Assembly: GCF_001484765.1 (NCBI RefSeq)
Contig: NZ_LLXO01000007.1
Coordinates: 247,212 to 311,211, forward strand
DNA from: Entomohabitans teleogrylli
Lineage (GTDB): Bacteria > Pseudomonadota > Gammaproteobacteria > Enterobacterales > Enterobacteriaceae
Length of the DNA: 64,000 nucleotides
Direction: 5' to 3'
The translations under genes and the position numbers were made by a program. Under the pieces are notes generated by a model. The model was not told the origin of the DNA and ran no database searches. It worked only from the letters and a program-made list of their open reading frames with translations. This document shows positions 25,952 through 36,744 of the stretch, piece after piece. Numbering within the stretch: the stretch's first letter is position 1; each line of letters begins with the position of its first letter.

Positions 25952-28627
25952 TCAATCTTTATCGTTTGGATTCAGGGCTTCTGTCAACCGTTGTTGCACT
26001 TCCTTACGCAGTTTCTCATCCAGCCCGCGCCTTTCCGCCGTGGCGATAATGAATAAGTCTTCTACCCGTTCGCCAATGGTGGTAATGCGCGCGCCGTGCA
26101 GCGAAATCCCCAGATCGGCGAAAATTTGCCCGACACGCGCCAACAGGCCGGGCCGGTCGAGCGCGATAAGCTCAAGGAAAGTTTTGCGATCGGTATGGGT
26201 TGGCAGGAAGTTCACCTCGGTATCAACGGTAAAATGGCGCAGCTTCGCCGGCTGACGGCGCGGCTGAGGCGGTTGCCAGGCATGCTGGGTGATCGCCTGC
26301 TCCAGGCCGCGGCGGATAATTTCGTGGCGATCGGCGGATAACGGGCTGCCGTCCGGTTCCAGCACGATAAAGGTATCCATCGCCATACCGTCGCGAGTCG
26401 TGAAGATCTGCGCATCGTGGACGCTGAGGTTGCGCCGGTCCAGCTCAGCGCACACTGCGGCGAACAGGTACGGGCGGTCCGGGCTCCAGATAAAAATTTC
26501 AGTGCCGCCGCGGGTGGCCTGCGGGCTGAGCAGGATTAATGGCTTACTGAGATCGTGATTCAGCAGGTGCCTGGCGTGCCAGGCCAACTGGTTCGGGCTG
26601 TGGCGCACAAAGTAATTGGCCCGACAGCGGGCCCAGATATGGTGCAGCGCCACTTCGTCGATATTGTCCATCCGCAGCAGCGCCAGCGCCTGTAGCTGGT
26701 GGTGACGCACCCGTTCGCGCATATCCGGCGTGCTCTGTACCCCGCGGCGTAACTGTTTTTCAGTGGCGAAATAGAGCTCGCGCAGCAGGCTCTGTTTCCA
26801 GCTATTCCACAAGGATTCGTTGGTGGCGCAGATATCCGCTACCGTCAGGCACACCAGAAAACGCAGGCGATTTTCCGTCTGGACTTCAGCGGCAAACTGT
26901 TTGATCACTTCCGGGTCCTGGATGTCGCGGCGCTGGGCGGTGACGGACATCAGCAGATGCTGGCGTACCAGCCAGGCAACCAGTTGGGTTTCCCGGGAGT
27001 TGAGGCCGTGAAGCTCGGCAAACGTCAGTACATCCTGGGCGCCGAGCACTGAGTGATCGCCGCCGCGGCCTTTGGCAATATCGTGGAATAGCGCGGCGAT
27101 CAGGATCAGCTCAGGATGGGTCAGCCGCGGCCAGAGCTCTACGCATAGCGGGTGCTGGGGGCGGGTTTCTTCACTGGCGAAGCTTTCCAGCTTTTGCATG
27201 ACGCGGATGGTGTGTTCATCCACGGTATAAGCATGGAACAGATCGAACTGCATTTGGCCGACGATATGGCCCCACTGGGGCATATAGGCCCACAGTACGC
27301 TATGGCGATGCATCGGCACCAGGCCGCGATTGACTGCGCCGGGGTGGCGCAGCATCGACAAAAACAGCGTGCGGGCTTCCGGAATGTAACACAGCGGCTG
27401 GGTCAAATGACGCCGGGCGTGACGCAGATGGCGCAATGTGGTGGAGTAAATCCCGCTAATCTCGCGGTTGCGCACCATCATATAGAACATGCGCAGAATA
27501 GCCTGCGGTTCGCGGATAAACAGCGTGTCATCGCGTAAATCGATCAGTGTGCCGCGCAACTGGAAATCATCGTCCAGCGGCCGCGGCTTCTCGCTGGCAT
27601 CGAGCGCCAGAATCGCTTCGTCGAACAGTTGCAGCAGCATCTGGTTCAGTTCAGTGACCCGGCGGGTGACGCGAAAGAAGTCTTTCATCATATGTTCGAC
27701 CGGCTGATTACCTTCGCCCTGGTAATGCAGGCGCCGGGCAACGCTAAGCTGCCTGTCGAACAACAGACGATTATCGTAGCGGTTGAGCTCCAGATGCAGG
27801 GCGAAACGAATGCGCCACAGCAGGTGCTGGCACTCATTGAGTTCATTACGTTCCGCCTCGGTCAGAAAACCGAATCCCACCATTTCGTCCATCGACGTGG
27901 CGCCAAAATGGCGGCGGGCCACCCACTGCAGGGTATGGATATCGCGCAGTCCGCCAGGGCTGCTTTTAATGTCAGGCTCCAGGTTGTAGCTGGTGCCGTG
28001 GTAGCGCTGATGACGTTCATTCTGCTCTGTTACTTTGGCGGCAAAGAACTGTGCCGAAGGCCAGAAATCGTCACTAAAAACATGTTTCTGCAGTTCGAGG
28101 AACAGCGCGACATCGCCGATCAGCATGCGCGATTCGATCAGGTTAGTGGCGACCGTCAGATCCGCCAGCCCCTCCTGTAGACACTCTTCAAGGGTGCGTA
28201 CGCTGTGGCCGACTTCCAGTTTGACATCCCAGAGGAGAGTTAACAGTTCGCCGACTTTGCCGGCTGCATTGTCCGGCAGGCGATGGCGGCTGAGAACCAG
28301 CAGGTCAATATCCGAAAGGGGATGCAGCTCACCGCGGCCATAACCCCCGACCGCCACCAGAGCCACCTCGGGCAGATGATGAAAACCAAAGGCAATCCAC
28401 AGGCGCTGCAAAAGCTGGTCGATAAACTCAGTGCGGGCTTCAATCAGGCGTTCGGCGGAAATACCGCTGTCGAAGGCCTCTCCCAGCCAGTGCTGAAAGC
28501 GCTCAATATGCTGGCGGATGGGCTGGCATTGCAGGCTGGATTCCGGCCAACTGGAGGGGTTTTCAGGCTGCCCGGGGAGCAGAGGTAAAGCGGCATTAAC
28601 ATGCTGTTCAGATAAGCTGTTGCTCAT
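25952..28627 (-). CDS. glnD: PII uridylyltransferase/uridylyl-removing enzyme GlnD
   Basis: GlnD senses glutamine and uridylylates or deuridylylates the PII proteins GlnB and GlnK, setting nitrogen-assimilation status. The 891-residue chain has a nucleotidyltransferase domain with [15 protein letters not shown] (near residue 95), an HD domain with [15 protein letters not shown] (near residue 515), and two C-terminal ACT domains (about 708-790 and 815-891). No Shine-Dalgarno sequence is visible. A hairpin with a T-run ends only 14 nt before the ATG, which is unusual. Confidence 0.97.
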   Translation of the reverse strand: MSNSLSEQHVNAALPLLPGQPENPSSWPESSLQCQPIRQHIERFQHWLGEAFDSGISAERLIEARTEFIDQLLQRLWIAFGFHHLPEVALVAVGGYGRGELHPLSDIDLLVLSRHRLPDNAAGKVGELLTLLWDVKLEVGHSVRTLEECLQEGLADLTVATNLIESRMLIGDVALFLELQKHVFSDDFWPSAQFFAAKVTEQNERHQRYHGTSYNLEPDIKSSPGGLRDIHTLQWVARRHFGATSMDEMVGFGFLTEAERNELNECQHLLWRIRFALHLELNRYDNRLLFDRQLSVARRLHYQGEGNQPVEHMMKDFFRVTRRVTELNQMLLQLFDEAILALDASEKPRPLDDDFQLRGTLIDLRDDTLFIREPQAILRMFYMMVRNREISGIYSTTLRHLRHARRHLTQPLCYIPEARTLFLSMLRHPGAVNRGLVPMHRHSVLWAYMPQWGHIVGQMQFDLFHAYTVDEHTIRVMQKLESFASEETRPQHPLCVELWPRLTHPELILIAALFHDIAKGRGGDHSVLGAQDVLTFAELHGLNSRETQLVAWLVRQHLLMSVTAQRRDIQDPEVIKQFAAEVQTENRLRFLVCLTVADICATNESLWNSWKQSLLRELYFATEKQLRRGVQSTPDMRERVRHHQLQALALLRMDNIDEVALHHIWARCRANYFVRHSPNQLAWHARHLLNHDLSKPLILLSPQATRGGTEIFIWSPDRPYLFAAVCAELDRRNLSVHDAQIFTTRDGMAMDTFIVLEPDGSPLSADRHEIIRRGLEQAITQHAWQPPQPRRQPAKLRHFTVDTEVNFLPTHTDRKTFLELIALDRPGLLARVGQIFADLGISLHGARITTIGERVEDLFIIATAERRGLDEKLRKEVQQRLTEALNPNDKD

Positions 28628-28641
28628 TTACTGGCGCCCAT

Positions 28642-28665
28642 AAAAAAGCCGGCGTTTGCCGGCTT
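28642..28665 (-). terminator. Terminator abutting the glnD start
   Basis: On the minus strand AAGCCGGC (28665-28658) and GCCGGCTT (28653-28646) form an 8-bp stem with a 4-nt loop, followed by six Ts at 28647-28642. It is a textbook terminator, yet it lies just upstream of the glnD ATG (28627). It would stop read-through from map and may act as an attenuator. Confidence 0.85.
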
Positions 28666-28803
28666 GAGATTGATGACGAACCTCATCTCATTGCCGAACC
28701 TGCAGATATCACCCGCTAACCAACAAGGAAAATCAACACATTGATTTTGGGTTGATAACGACAAAAGAGGAAAAACCACGCTTTCTCCTCCTTATGTCAG
28801 TAA

Positions 28804-28831
28804 CCGGAAGCCGGCATTTGCCGGCTTCCGG
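28804..28831 (-). terminator. Long GC-rich hairpin after map
   Basis: Perfect 13-nt arms (28804-28816 with 28819-28831, 2-nt centre) begin next to the map stop codon. No T-run follows. Between it and the glnD-proximal terminator are about 140 nt with no gene, where a glnD promoter could lie. Confidence 0.7.
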
Positions 28832-28832
28832 G

Positions 28833-29627
28833 TTAGTCATTGTGCGAGATGATCGCCGGAATGGTGTCATCCTTGCGCAGGGTGAGGATTTCACAGCCAT
28901 CATCGGTTACCACAATAGTATGCTCATACTGCGCCGACAAGCTGCGATCTTTGGTTTTTACTGTCCAGCCGTCTTTCATGGTACGGATACGATAGTCACC
29001 GGCGTTAACCATCGGCTCAATCGTGAATGTCATGCCGGGCTGCAACACCACGCCGCCGTCGTCGGCATCATAGTGCAGCACCTGGGGGGCTTCATGGAAG
29101 CCTTTGCCGATACCGTGGCCGCAGTATTCGCGCACGACGGAAAAGCCCTCGGCTTCAACGAATTTCTGAATCGCGGCGCCGATAGTGCGCAGACGAATGC
29201 CCGGTTTTACCATGCGCAGCGCCAGGTAGAGGCTCTCCTGAGTCGTGCGGCACAGGCGTTCGCCGAGAATCGTCGGTTTACCCACGATAAACATCTTTGA
29301 AGTATCGCCGTGGTATTCATCTTTGATGACGGTAACGTCGATATTGACGATATCCCCATCCTTGAGGTGTTTTTCGTCATCCGGGATGCCGTGACACACC
29401 ACCTCGTTAATCGAGATACACACCGATTTCGGGAACCCATGGTAGTTCAGGCAGGCGGAAACCGCGTGCTGGTGGTTGACGATATAATCATTACAGATGC
29501 GATCCAGTTCGCCGGTGGTGACACCGGGTTTAACATAAGGCTCAATCATTTCCAGCACATCGGCGGCCAGTCGGCCGGCAACGCGCATTTTTTCGATTTC
29601 TTCAGGCGTTTTAAGTGAAATAGTCAT
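28833..29627 (-). CDS. map: Type I methionine aminopeptidase
   Basis: Map removes the initiator methionine from nascent proteins when the second residue is small. The 264-residue protein matches E. coli length and has the pita-bread metal ligands in NIDVTVIKDEYHGDTSK (two Asp), GHGIGKGFHE (His), FTIEPM (Glu) and QYEHTIVV (Glu). The chosen start is ATG at 29625-29627 (MTISLKTPEEIEKM). A 95-residue upstream extension crossing the rpsB promoter was rejected. It is divergent from rpsB. Confidence 0.98.
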   Translation of the reverse strand: MTISLKTPEEIEKMRVAGRLAADVLEMIEPYVKPGVTTGELDRICNDYIVNHQHAVSACLNYHGFPKSVCISINEVVCHGIPDDEKHLKDGDIVNIDVTVIKDEYHGDTSKMFIVGKPTILGERLCRTTQESLYLALRMVKPGIRLRTIGAAIQKFVEAEGFSVVREYCGHGIGKGFHEAPQVLHYDADDGGVVLQPGMTFTIEPMVNAGDYRIRTMKDGWTVKTKDRSLSAQYEHTIVVTDDGCEILTLRKDDTIPAIISHND

Positions 29628-29746
29628 TATCAGGTCCACCAGGGTCGGGGTTACCGACGAGAATTGTGCAAGTAACAGCAATGTTATCAGGGCCGCCAGT
29701 GGGTGCCAAATCGGGAATGCCTGTGCTGAGCAACCATTAACAACTA

Positions 29747-29776
29747 TTGGAGTCTGAGGCGCGTTTATGGTATAAA
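29747..29776 (+). promoter_or_regulatory. Probable rpsB-tsf promoter
   Basis: TTGGAG (29747-29752) and TATAAA (29771-29776) are 18 nt apart, followed by the GC-rich discriminator GCGCGCC, typical of stringently controlled ribosomal promoters. The transcript would carry the S2 leader. Confidence 0.65.
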
Positions 29777-30660
<884 letters not shown>

Positions 30661-30672
30661 TAAGGCTTGTTT

Positions 30673-30801
30673 GCTCCCCCCGAGATAGTTCGAGTTGCGA
30701 AGCAGCGGCAGACTCGATAATTCCCGGGAACTTACTTCAGTAAGCGACCGGGATGAGCGAGTGAAGGCAGCGCAATAGCGGCTCGAAGTATACAGGGGGA
30801 G
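30673..30801. repeat. Palindromic element in the rpsB-tsf gap
   Basis: Terminal inverted repeats ATAGTTCGAGTTGC (30685-30698) and GCGGCTCGAAGTAT (30778-30791) pair at 11 of 14 positions. They are extended outward by CTCCCCC (30674-30680) with GGGGGAG (30795-30801). The centre holds CTTAC/GTAAG and CCCGGG/CCGGG pairings. Its ends resemble the element between mtn and dgt, so both are probably members of one dispersed enterobacterial repeat family. Confidence 0.7.
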
Positions 30802-30837
30802 AGCCCCCTTATTAACCAGGTAGTAACGAGTTTGGTT

Positions 30838-30864
30838 AGGGGGCCTGTCTCAGGCCCCCTTTTT
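30838..30864 (+). terminator. Attenuator/terminator between rpsB and tsf
   Basis: A perfect 10-bp stem (30838-30847 with 30851-30860) is followed by TTTT. It lies 155 nt before tsf. Its G-rich left arm can instead pair with CCCCCT...TAACCA at 30804-30818, giving a plausible antiterminator. Confidence 0.8.
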
Positions 30865-31019
30865 GTTTGAGTCTGGTTTGTCAGACTATCCGTCCGGCGA
30901 GCCGATGTTATACCCGCGATGTTCAGATGGCGGCGATGGCCGAATCTCTACGCCAGCGTACGGCGCTCTGAACGATAAAGGGTATACCTCCCCGCATGAG
31001 ATAACCGAGGATTTATAGA

Positions 31020-31871
31020 ATGGCTGAAATTACCGCTGCTCTGGTAAAAGAACTGCGTGAGCGTACTGGCGCAGGCATGATGGAATGTAAAAAAGCGCTG
31101 GTTGAAGCTAACGGCGACATCGAGCTGGCAATTGATAATATGCGTAAGTCTGGCCAGGCGAAAGCTGCCAAGAAAGCTGGCCGCGTTGCTGCAGAAGGTA
31201 TCATCCTGACCGCCATTGATTACAAATTCGGCGTGATCGTTGAACTGAACTGCGAAACTGACTTCGTTGCTAAAGATGCCGGCTTTAAAGCGTTTGGTGA
31301 TGAAGTGATCGCCGCCGCTCTGGAAGGCCGTATCTCTGATGTTGAAGTACTGAAAGCCCAGTTCGAAGAACAGCGTACTGCGCTGGTGGCGAAAATCGGT
31401 GAAAACATCAACATTCGCCGCGTTCAGACTATCGAAGGCGAAGTACTGGGTTCTTACCTGCACGGCGCGCGCATCGGCGTTATGGTCGCCGCTACCGGTG
31501 CTGATGATGAGCTGGTTAAGCACATCGCAATGCATATTGCTGCGTCCAAGCCGGAATATGTAAAGCCGGAAGATGTACCGGCTGACGTGGTGGAACACGA
31601 GCGCAAAATCCAGCTGGATATCGCCATGCAGTCCGGCAAGCCGCAGGAAATCGCAGAGAAAATGGTTGAAGGCCGCATGAAGAAATTCACCGGTGAAGTT
31701 TCTCTGACTGGTCAGGCTTTTGTTATGGATCCGAACAAAACCGTGGGTCAGTTGCTCAAAGAGCATAACGCCGACGTAACCGGTTTCATCCGCTTTGAAG
31801 TGGGTGAGGGGATCGAAAAAGTTGAGACTGACTTCGCAGCAGAAGTTGCTGCAATGTCTAAGCAGTCTTAA
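31020..31871 (+). CDS. tsf: Translation elongation factor Ts
   Basis: EF-Ts exchanges GDP for GTP on EF-Tu. The 283-residue product shows the N-terminal UBA-like domain ([25 protein letters not shown] start), the [10 protein letters not shown] motif around residue 80 that enters EF-Tu, and the C-terminal coiled coil. Expression codons are strongly biased, as in rpsB. It is separated from rpsB by a 359-nt spacer containing a repeat and an attenuator-like hairpin, and is followed by a strong terminator. Confidence 0.99.
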   Translation: MAEITAALVKELRERTGAGMMECKKALVEANGDIELAIDNMRKSGQAKAAKKAGRVAAEGIILTAIDYKFGVIVELNCETDFVAKDAGFKAFGDEVIAAALEGRISDVEVLKAQFEEQRTALVAKIGENINIRRVQTIEGEVLGSYLHGARIGVMVAATGADDELVKHIAMHIAASKPEYVKPEDVPADVVEHERKIQLDIAMQSGKPQEIAEKMVEGRMKKFTGEVSLTGQAFVMDPNKTVGQLLKEHNADVTGFIRFEVGEGIEKVETDFAAEVAAMSKQS

Positions 31872-31876
31872 TGAAG

Positions 31877-31907
31877 AAAAGGAGCCGCCTGAGGGCGGCT
31901 CCTTTTT
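31877..31907 (+). terminator. Intrinsic terminator, tsf
   Basis: Perfect 13-nt arms (31877-31889 with 31894-31906, loop TGAG) end in a T-run, 6 nt after the tsf stop. Confidence 0.95.
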
Positions 31908-32118
31908 ATCTATACACATCATCGTTCGGGCTGCCCGTCGGTTAGCGGTGTTGGTTTAACGCCCTGGCGCATCCGCAATGATTTTGTGCAGCAGTAAACC
32001 TGTACCGGCGATTACCTGCCGGCGCGGCGGGGGAATCCGCGGCGTAAAAAGGTAGAGTGCGGTGTTCGTCGTCGCCACAATTCATCATCCCAATCGTTGA
32101 CTGTTCCAGGAAAGAAAC

Positions 32119-32844
32119 ATGGCTACCAATGCAAAACCTGTCTATAAACGCATTCTGCTCAAACTGAGCGGCGAGGCACTGCAAGGCGCGGAGGGCTTCG
32201 GTATTGATGCGAGCATACTGGATCGTATGGCTCAGGAAATTAAAGAACTGGTTGAACTGGGCATTCAGGTCGGGGTGGTTATTGGCGGCGGTAACCTGTT
32301 CCGCGGCGCGGGTCTGGCGCAGGCGGGCATGAACCGCGTAGTCGGCGACCATATGGGGATGCTGGCGACGGTGATGAACGGCCTGGCGATGCGTGACGCG
32401 TTGCACCGAGCCTATGTTAATGCGCGCCTGATGTCCGCCATCCCTCTGAACGGCGTGTGCGATAACTACAGCTGGGCTGAGGCTATCAGCCTGCTGCGCA
32501 ATAACCGCGTGGTGATCCTCTCCGCGGGGACCGGCAACCCGTTCTTTACCACCGATTCCGCAGCCTGCCTGCGCGGTATTGAGATCGAGGCCGACGTGGT
32601 GTTGAAAGCCACCAAAGTAGACGGTGTTTATTCCGCCGATCCGATGAAGGATCCGGCCGCGACGCTGTATGAACAGCTGACCTACCAGGATGTGCTTGAA
32701 AAAGAGCTCAAGGTGATGGATCTGGCCGCTTTTACGTTGGCCCGCGACCATAAATTGCCGATTCGCGTATTCAATATGAATAAGCCGGGCGCGCTGCGTC
32801 GGGTCGTGATGGGCGAAAAAGAAGGTACTTTGATCACGGAATAA
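32119..32844 (+). CDS. pyrH: UMP kinase
   Basis: PyrH phosphorylates UMP to UDP and is a hexameric amino-acid-kinase-fold enzyme, activated by GTP and inhibited by UTP. The 241 residues match E. coli. Visible motifs are [10 protein letters not shown] at the N-terminus, GGGNLFRG (nucleotide/phosphate loop) and [13 protein letters not shown] (UMP-binding). It starts after CAGGAAAG and stands in the conserved rpsB-tsf-pyrH-frr order. About 210 nt separate it from frr, including a possible -10 TATACT at 32934-32939. Confidence 0.98.
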   Translation: MATNAKPVYKRILLKLSGEALQGAEGFGIDASILDRMAQEIKELVELGIQVGVVIGGGNLFRGAGLAQAGMNRVVGDHMGMLATVMNGLAMRDALHRAYVNARLMSAIPLNGVCDNYSWAEAISLLRNNRVVILSAGTGNPFFTTDSAACLRGIEIEADVVLKATKVDGVYSADPMKDPAATLYEQLTYQDVLEKELKVMDLAAFTLARDHKLPIRVFNMNKPGALRRVVMGEKEGTLITE

Positions 32845-33055
32845 TTTTCCTGGGCCGTGAATCAGGGTAAGATTCTGCTTTAAACCGTTTCTGTGACCAG
32901 GCAGCCATCGTGGGTGCCAGAAGATAAACGGGCTATACTTTACCCGGCCGGACAAGCGATGTCGGGTTCATTCATTGCGTTCAGGGCCTCGGCGCTCAGA
33001 GCGCAATGCAACACGGTGTGGTCTGCCTGATAACCTGTTTTCAAGGATTCGTAAC

Positions 33056-33613
33056 GTGATTAGCGATATCAGAAAAGATGCCGAAGTGCGTATGGAAAAG
33101 TGCGTAGAGGCTTTTAAAAATCAAATCAGCAAAGTACGCACCGGGCGCGCTTCTCCCAGCCTGCTGGACGGTATTGTGGTGGAATACTACGGTACTCCGA
33201 CGCCGCTGCGTCAGTTGGCTAACGTGACGGTAGAAGACACCCGTACGCTGAAAATCAACGTCTTCGATCGTTCTCTTGGTCCGGCGGTCGAAAAAGCGAT
33301 CATGGCTTCCGATCTCGGCCTCAACCCCAGCTCCGCGGGTACCGATATTCGCGTTCCGCTGCCGCCGCTGACGGAAGAGCGCCGTAAAGATCTGATCAAA
33401 GTCGTGCGCGGCGAAGCCGAGCAGGCGCGCGTGGCGGTACGTAACGTACGTCGTGACGCTAATGATAAAGTCAAAGCGCTGCTCAAAGATAAAGAGATCA
33501 GCGAAGACGACGATCGCCGTTCTCAGGACGATATTCAGAAGGTGACCGATGCCGCCATCAAGAAAGTGGATGCGGCGCTGGCAGATAAAGAAGCGGAACT
33601 GATGCAGTTCTGA
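33056..33613 (+). CDS. frr: Ribosome recycling factor
   Basis: RRF, together with EF-G, splits post-termination ribosomes. The 185-residue protein mimics tRNA shape: a three-helix bundle and a small beta domain, with the conserved [19 protein letters not shown] and [10 protein letters not shown] blocks. The start is GTG at 33056 ([12 protein letters not shown] follows), 8 nt after AAGGA. An ATG 27 codons upstream was rejected because it has no family similarity. Confidence 0.98.
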   Translation: MISDIRKDAEVRMEKCVEAFKNQISKVRTGRASPSLLDGIVVEYYGTPTPLRQLANVTVEDTRTLKINVFDRSLGPAVEKAIMASDLGLNPSSAGTDIRVPLPPLTEERRKDLIKVVRGEAEQARVAVRNVRRDANDKVKALLKDKEISEDDDRRSQDDIQKVTDAAIKKVDAALADKEAELMQF

Positions 33614-33637
33614 TCCTTCTGGCTTAATTATCATCTG

Positions 33638-33685
33638 AACGCCGTACAGGAAAGCAGTTAAGTGCTTTTTCTGGCGGCGTTTTTG
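33638..33685 (+). terminator. Possible terminator, frr
   Basis: AACGCCG (33638-33644) and CGGCGTT (33675-33681) enclose an inner AAAGCA/TGCTTT hairpin and are followed by Ts. The structure is interrupted, so termination strength is uncertain. Confidence 0.55.
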
Positions 33686-33741
33686 CTTTCAGCCGCTGGA
33701 CATTCTGGCTCCACGGCGGACTGACCTTTTCAGAGTACCTC

Positions 33742-34932
33742 ATGAAGCAATTAACCATTCTTGGCTCGACGGGTTCTATTGGCTGCAGCACGCTGGATGT
33801 GGTGCGTCGTAATCCCGAGCACTTTGCTATTACCGCGCTGGTCGCCGGGAAAAATGTCCCCCGTATGGCGCAACAGTGCCTTGAGTTCAGGCCGCGCTAT
33901 GCGGTGATGGATGATGAAGCCTGCGCCCGGGAGCTGAGAGTGGCGTTGCAGGAAGCGCAATGCGCTACCGAGGTGCTGGCGGGCCAGCAGGCGGCCTGCG
34001 ACATGGCGGCGCTGGACGACGTAGACCAGGTGATGGCGGCGATTGTCGGCGCCGCTGGTTTACTTCCCACTCTGGCGGGGATTCGCGCCGGGAAAGAGAT
34101 TTTACTGGCTAATAAAGAGTCTCTGGTGACTTGCGGCCGGCTGTTTATGGAGGCGGTTCAGCGCCACGGCGCGCGCCTGCTGCCTATCGACAGTGAACAT
34201 AATGCAATTTTTCAGAGTTTGCCGGACTCGGTACAACAAAACCTGGGATACGCTTCTCTGGAAGAGAATGGTATTTCAGCCATTATTCTTACTGGTTCGG
34301 GAGGCCCCTTCCGTGAAACGCCGCTGGCGGAACTGGCGACAGTGACGCCGGATCAGGCATGTCGCCATCCAAACTGGTCAATGGGGCGCAAGATTTCCGT
34401 CGATTCGGCGACGATGATGAATAAAGGGCTGGAATATATTGAGGCCCGCTGGCTGTTTAACGCTTCCGCCAGGCAAATGGAGGTGTTGCTGCACCCGCAG
34501 TCAGTGATTCACTCGATGGTACGCTATACCGACGGTAGCGTCATGGCGCAACTGGGAGCGCCGGATATGAGAACGCCGATCGCCCATGCGATGGCATGGC
34601 CGGCGCGTATTACCTCAGGTGTGCCGGCGCTGGATTTTTGTACCCTGGGTACGCTGAGCTTTGCCAGGCCGGATCTGCAGCGTTATCCCTGCCTGGGACT
34701 GGCGATTCAGGCCTCGCTGAGCGGCCAGGCGGCGACGACTGCGCTGAACGCCGCCAATGAAGTGGCGGTAGCGGCATTTTTGGACGGTATGATTCGTTTT
34801 ACTGATATTGCTGTAGTGAATGAAACGACGCTCAGCAAACTGCCTTTGACTGAACCGGTTTCGGTGGACGATGTGCTGGAGATTGACGCGCGTGCGCGCG
34901 CAATGGCGATAGTGTTGGCTAAAAGTGTCTGA
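33742..34932 (+). CDS. dxr: 1-deoxy-D-xylulose 5-phosphate reductoisomerase
   Basis: Dxr makes 2-C-methyl-D-erythritol 4-phosphate, the first committed step of the MEP isoprenoid pathway, using NADPH and a divalent metal. In the 396 residues I see the nucleotide fold [15 protein letters not shown], the metal/substrate region [21 protein letters not shown] and the flexible loop [23 protein letters not shown]. It is followed after 172 nt by uppS, which uses the pathway's downstream product farnesyl diphosphate. Confidence 0.98.
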   Translation: MKQLTILGSTGSIGCSTLDVVRRNPEHFAITALVAGKNVPRMAQQCLEFRPRYAVMDDEACARELRVALQEAQCATEVLAGQQAACDMAALDDVDQVMAAIVGAAGLLPTLAGIRAGKEILLANKESLVTCGRLFMEAVQRHGARLLPIDSEHNAIFQSLPDSVQQNLGYASLEENGISAIILTGSGGPFRETPLAELATVTPDQACRHPNWSMGRKISVDSATMMNKGLEYIEARWLFNASARQMEVLLHPQSVIHSMVRYTDGSVMAQLGAPDMRTPIAHAMAWPARITSGVPALDFCTLGTLSFARPDLQRYPCLGLAIQASLSGQAATTALNAANEVAVAAFLDGMIRFTDIAVVNETTLSKLPLTEPVSVDDVLEIDARARAMAIVLAKSV

Positions 34933-35104
34933 TTGTTTCCTGGGGCCGTTTCTCGCTATTTGTGAGCCCAGGGCTTCGGTGATATAGTCTGCGCCACCTG
35001 AATGATGCAACTTGTGTCTTTCGGTGGTTAAGCCGTGGCCAACACGGCTTTTTTACGTAAAGGCTTTAGTTATCGTTTGTCCTTTTTTGGGGAAAAAACG
35101 CGTT

Positions 35105-35863
35105 ATGTTGTCAGCTAACCCGCCAGCAGGCGAGAATTCATCCGCACATGGTGCGCGCCACGTCGCCATCATCATGGACGGGAATGGCCGTTGGGCGAAA
35201 CGACAGGGAAAAATGAGAGTTTTTGGCCATAAAGCCGGGGCCAAAGCTGTACGTCGTGTGGTCAGCTATGCGGCAAACCACGGTATTGAAGCATTAACGC
35301 TTTATGCCTTCAGTAGTGAAAACTGGAATCGTCCGGCCCAGGAAGTGAGCGCGCTGATGGAACTTTTCGTCTGGGCGCTGGATAGCGAAGTAAAAAGTCT
35401 TCATCGTCATAACGTCAGGTTGCGTATAATTGGCGATACGTCCCGATTTAATGCGCGCCTGCAGGAACGAATTCATAAGGCCGAGACGCTGACCGGTAAT
35501 AATACCGGGTTAACGCTGAACATTGCGGCTAATTACGGCGGCCGGTGGGATATCATTCAGGGCGTCAAACGCCTGGCGACGCAAGTACAGGAAGGTCTGC
35601 TGCGCCCCGACCAGATTACCGAGGAGGATCTCAGCAATCTGGTGTGTATGAATGAGCTGGCGCCGGTGGATTTAGTAATTAGGACAGGAGGGGAGCACCG
35701 TATCAGTAATTTCCTGCTCTGGCAGATTGCTTATGCCGAGTTGTGGTTTACCGATGTGCTCTGGCCTGATTTCGATGAACAACACTTTGAAGAGGCGTTG
35801 AATGCCTTTGCAACACGCGAGCGCCGTTTTGGCGGCACAACTCCCGGCAGCGAACCGGTCTGA
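35105..35863 (+). CDS. uppS: Undecaprenyl diphosphate synthase
   Basis: UppS (IspU) adds eight isoprene units in cis to farnesyl diphosphate, producing the C55 lipid carrier for peptidoglycan and O-antigen. The 252-residue product has the catalytic block [11 protein letters not shown], then [11 protein letters not shown], and [20 protein letters not shown] near the C-terminus. The start is ATG at 35105 ([10 protein letters not shown]), shortly after GGGGA. A 31-codon upstream extension was rejected. cdsA begins 12 nt after its stop. Confidence 0.97.
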   Translation: MLSANPPAGENSSAHGARHVAIIMDGNGRWAKRQGKMRVFGHKAGAKAVRRVVSYAANHGIEALTLYAFSSENWNRPAQEVSALMELFVWALDSEVKSLHRHNVRLRIIGDTSRFNARLQERIHKAETLTGNNTGLTLNIAANYGGRWDIIQGVKRLATQVQEGLLRPDQITEEDLSNLVCMNELAPVDLVIRTGGEHRISNFLLWQIAYAELWFTDVLWPDFDEQHFEEALNAFATRERRFGGTTPGSEPV

Positions 35864-35875
35864 CGGGGGGTGCCC

Positions 35876-36733
35876 TTGCTGAAGTATCGCCTGATTTCTG
35901 CATTCATATTAATACCTGTCGTTATTGCGGCGCTTTTCTGGCTCCCCCCGGTAGGTTTCGCCATCGCGACCCTGGTGGTTTGTATGCTGGCCGCCTGGGA
36001 ATGGGGCCAACTGAGCGGGTTTACCTCCCGTACTCAGCGGGTGTGGTTGGCCGTCTTATGCGGTCTGCTGTTGGCCGCGATGATGCTGGCTATTCCTGAA
36101 TATCACCACAGTGTTCATCTGCCAATGGTCGCCGGCGCTTTATGGATAGCGCTGGGCTGGTGGCTGGTAGCATTACTGCTGGTGCTGACCTACCCGGCCA
36201 GTGCGAGCGCCTGGCGACATTCAAAAGTGCTGCGCTTGATTTTCGGTATTTGTACCATCGTCCCTTTCTTCTGGGGGATGGTGGTGCTGCGCAGCTGGCA
36301 TTATGATGCTAACCACTATATCGGCGCCCAGTGGTTGCTCTATATTATGGTGCTGGTGTGGGGCGCTGATTCCGGCGCTTACATTTTCGGAAAAATGTTC
36401 GGCAAGCATAAGCTGGCGCCGAAGGTTTCCCCGGGTAAGACCTGGCAGGGGTTCTTCGGCGGTCTGGCGACTTCGGCGGTCATCTCCTGGGCATTTGGCG
36501 CGCTGGCTAATTTGAATGTCGCGGTGGGCGTATTATTGGTTTGTTCTCTGGTCGCCGCGCTGGCGTCAGTGCTTGGCGATCTCACCGAGAGTATGTTTAA
36601 GCGCGAAGCCGGGATTAAAGACAGCGGTCATCTGATCCCCGGGCATGGCGGTATTTTGGATCGCATTGACAGTCTGACGGCAGCCGTTCCGGTGTTCGTC
36701 TGCCTGCTGTTGTTAGTATTTGGTACCCTTTAA
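35876..36733 (+). CDS. cdsA: Phosphatidate cytidylyltransferase
   Basis: CdsA makes CDP-diacylglycerol from phosphatidate and CTP, the branch point of membrane phospholipid synthesis. The 285-residue protein has about eight membrane segments and the full family signature near the C-terminus ([11 protein letters not shown], then [12 protein letters not shown]). I prefer TTG at 35876, 5 nt after GGGGGG and giving [10 protein letters not shown], over GTG at 35870, which touches that ribosome-binding site. The gap to rseP is 11 nt. Confidence 0.96.
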   Translation: MLKYRLISAFILIPVVIAALFWLPPVGFAIATLVVCMLAAWEWGQLSGFTSRTQRVWLAVLCGLLLAAMMLAIPEYHHSVHLPMVAGALWIALGWWLVALLLVLTYPASASAWRHSKVLRLIFGICTIVPFFWGMVVLRSWHYDANHYIGAQWLLYIMVLVWGADSGAYIFGKMFGKHKLAPKVSPGKTWQGFFGGLATSAVISWAFGALANLNVAVGVLLVCSLVAALASVLGDLTESMFKREAGIKDSGHLIPGHGGILDRIDSLTAAVPVFVCLLLLVFGTL

Positions 36734-36744
36734 CGGAAGGTATT

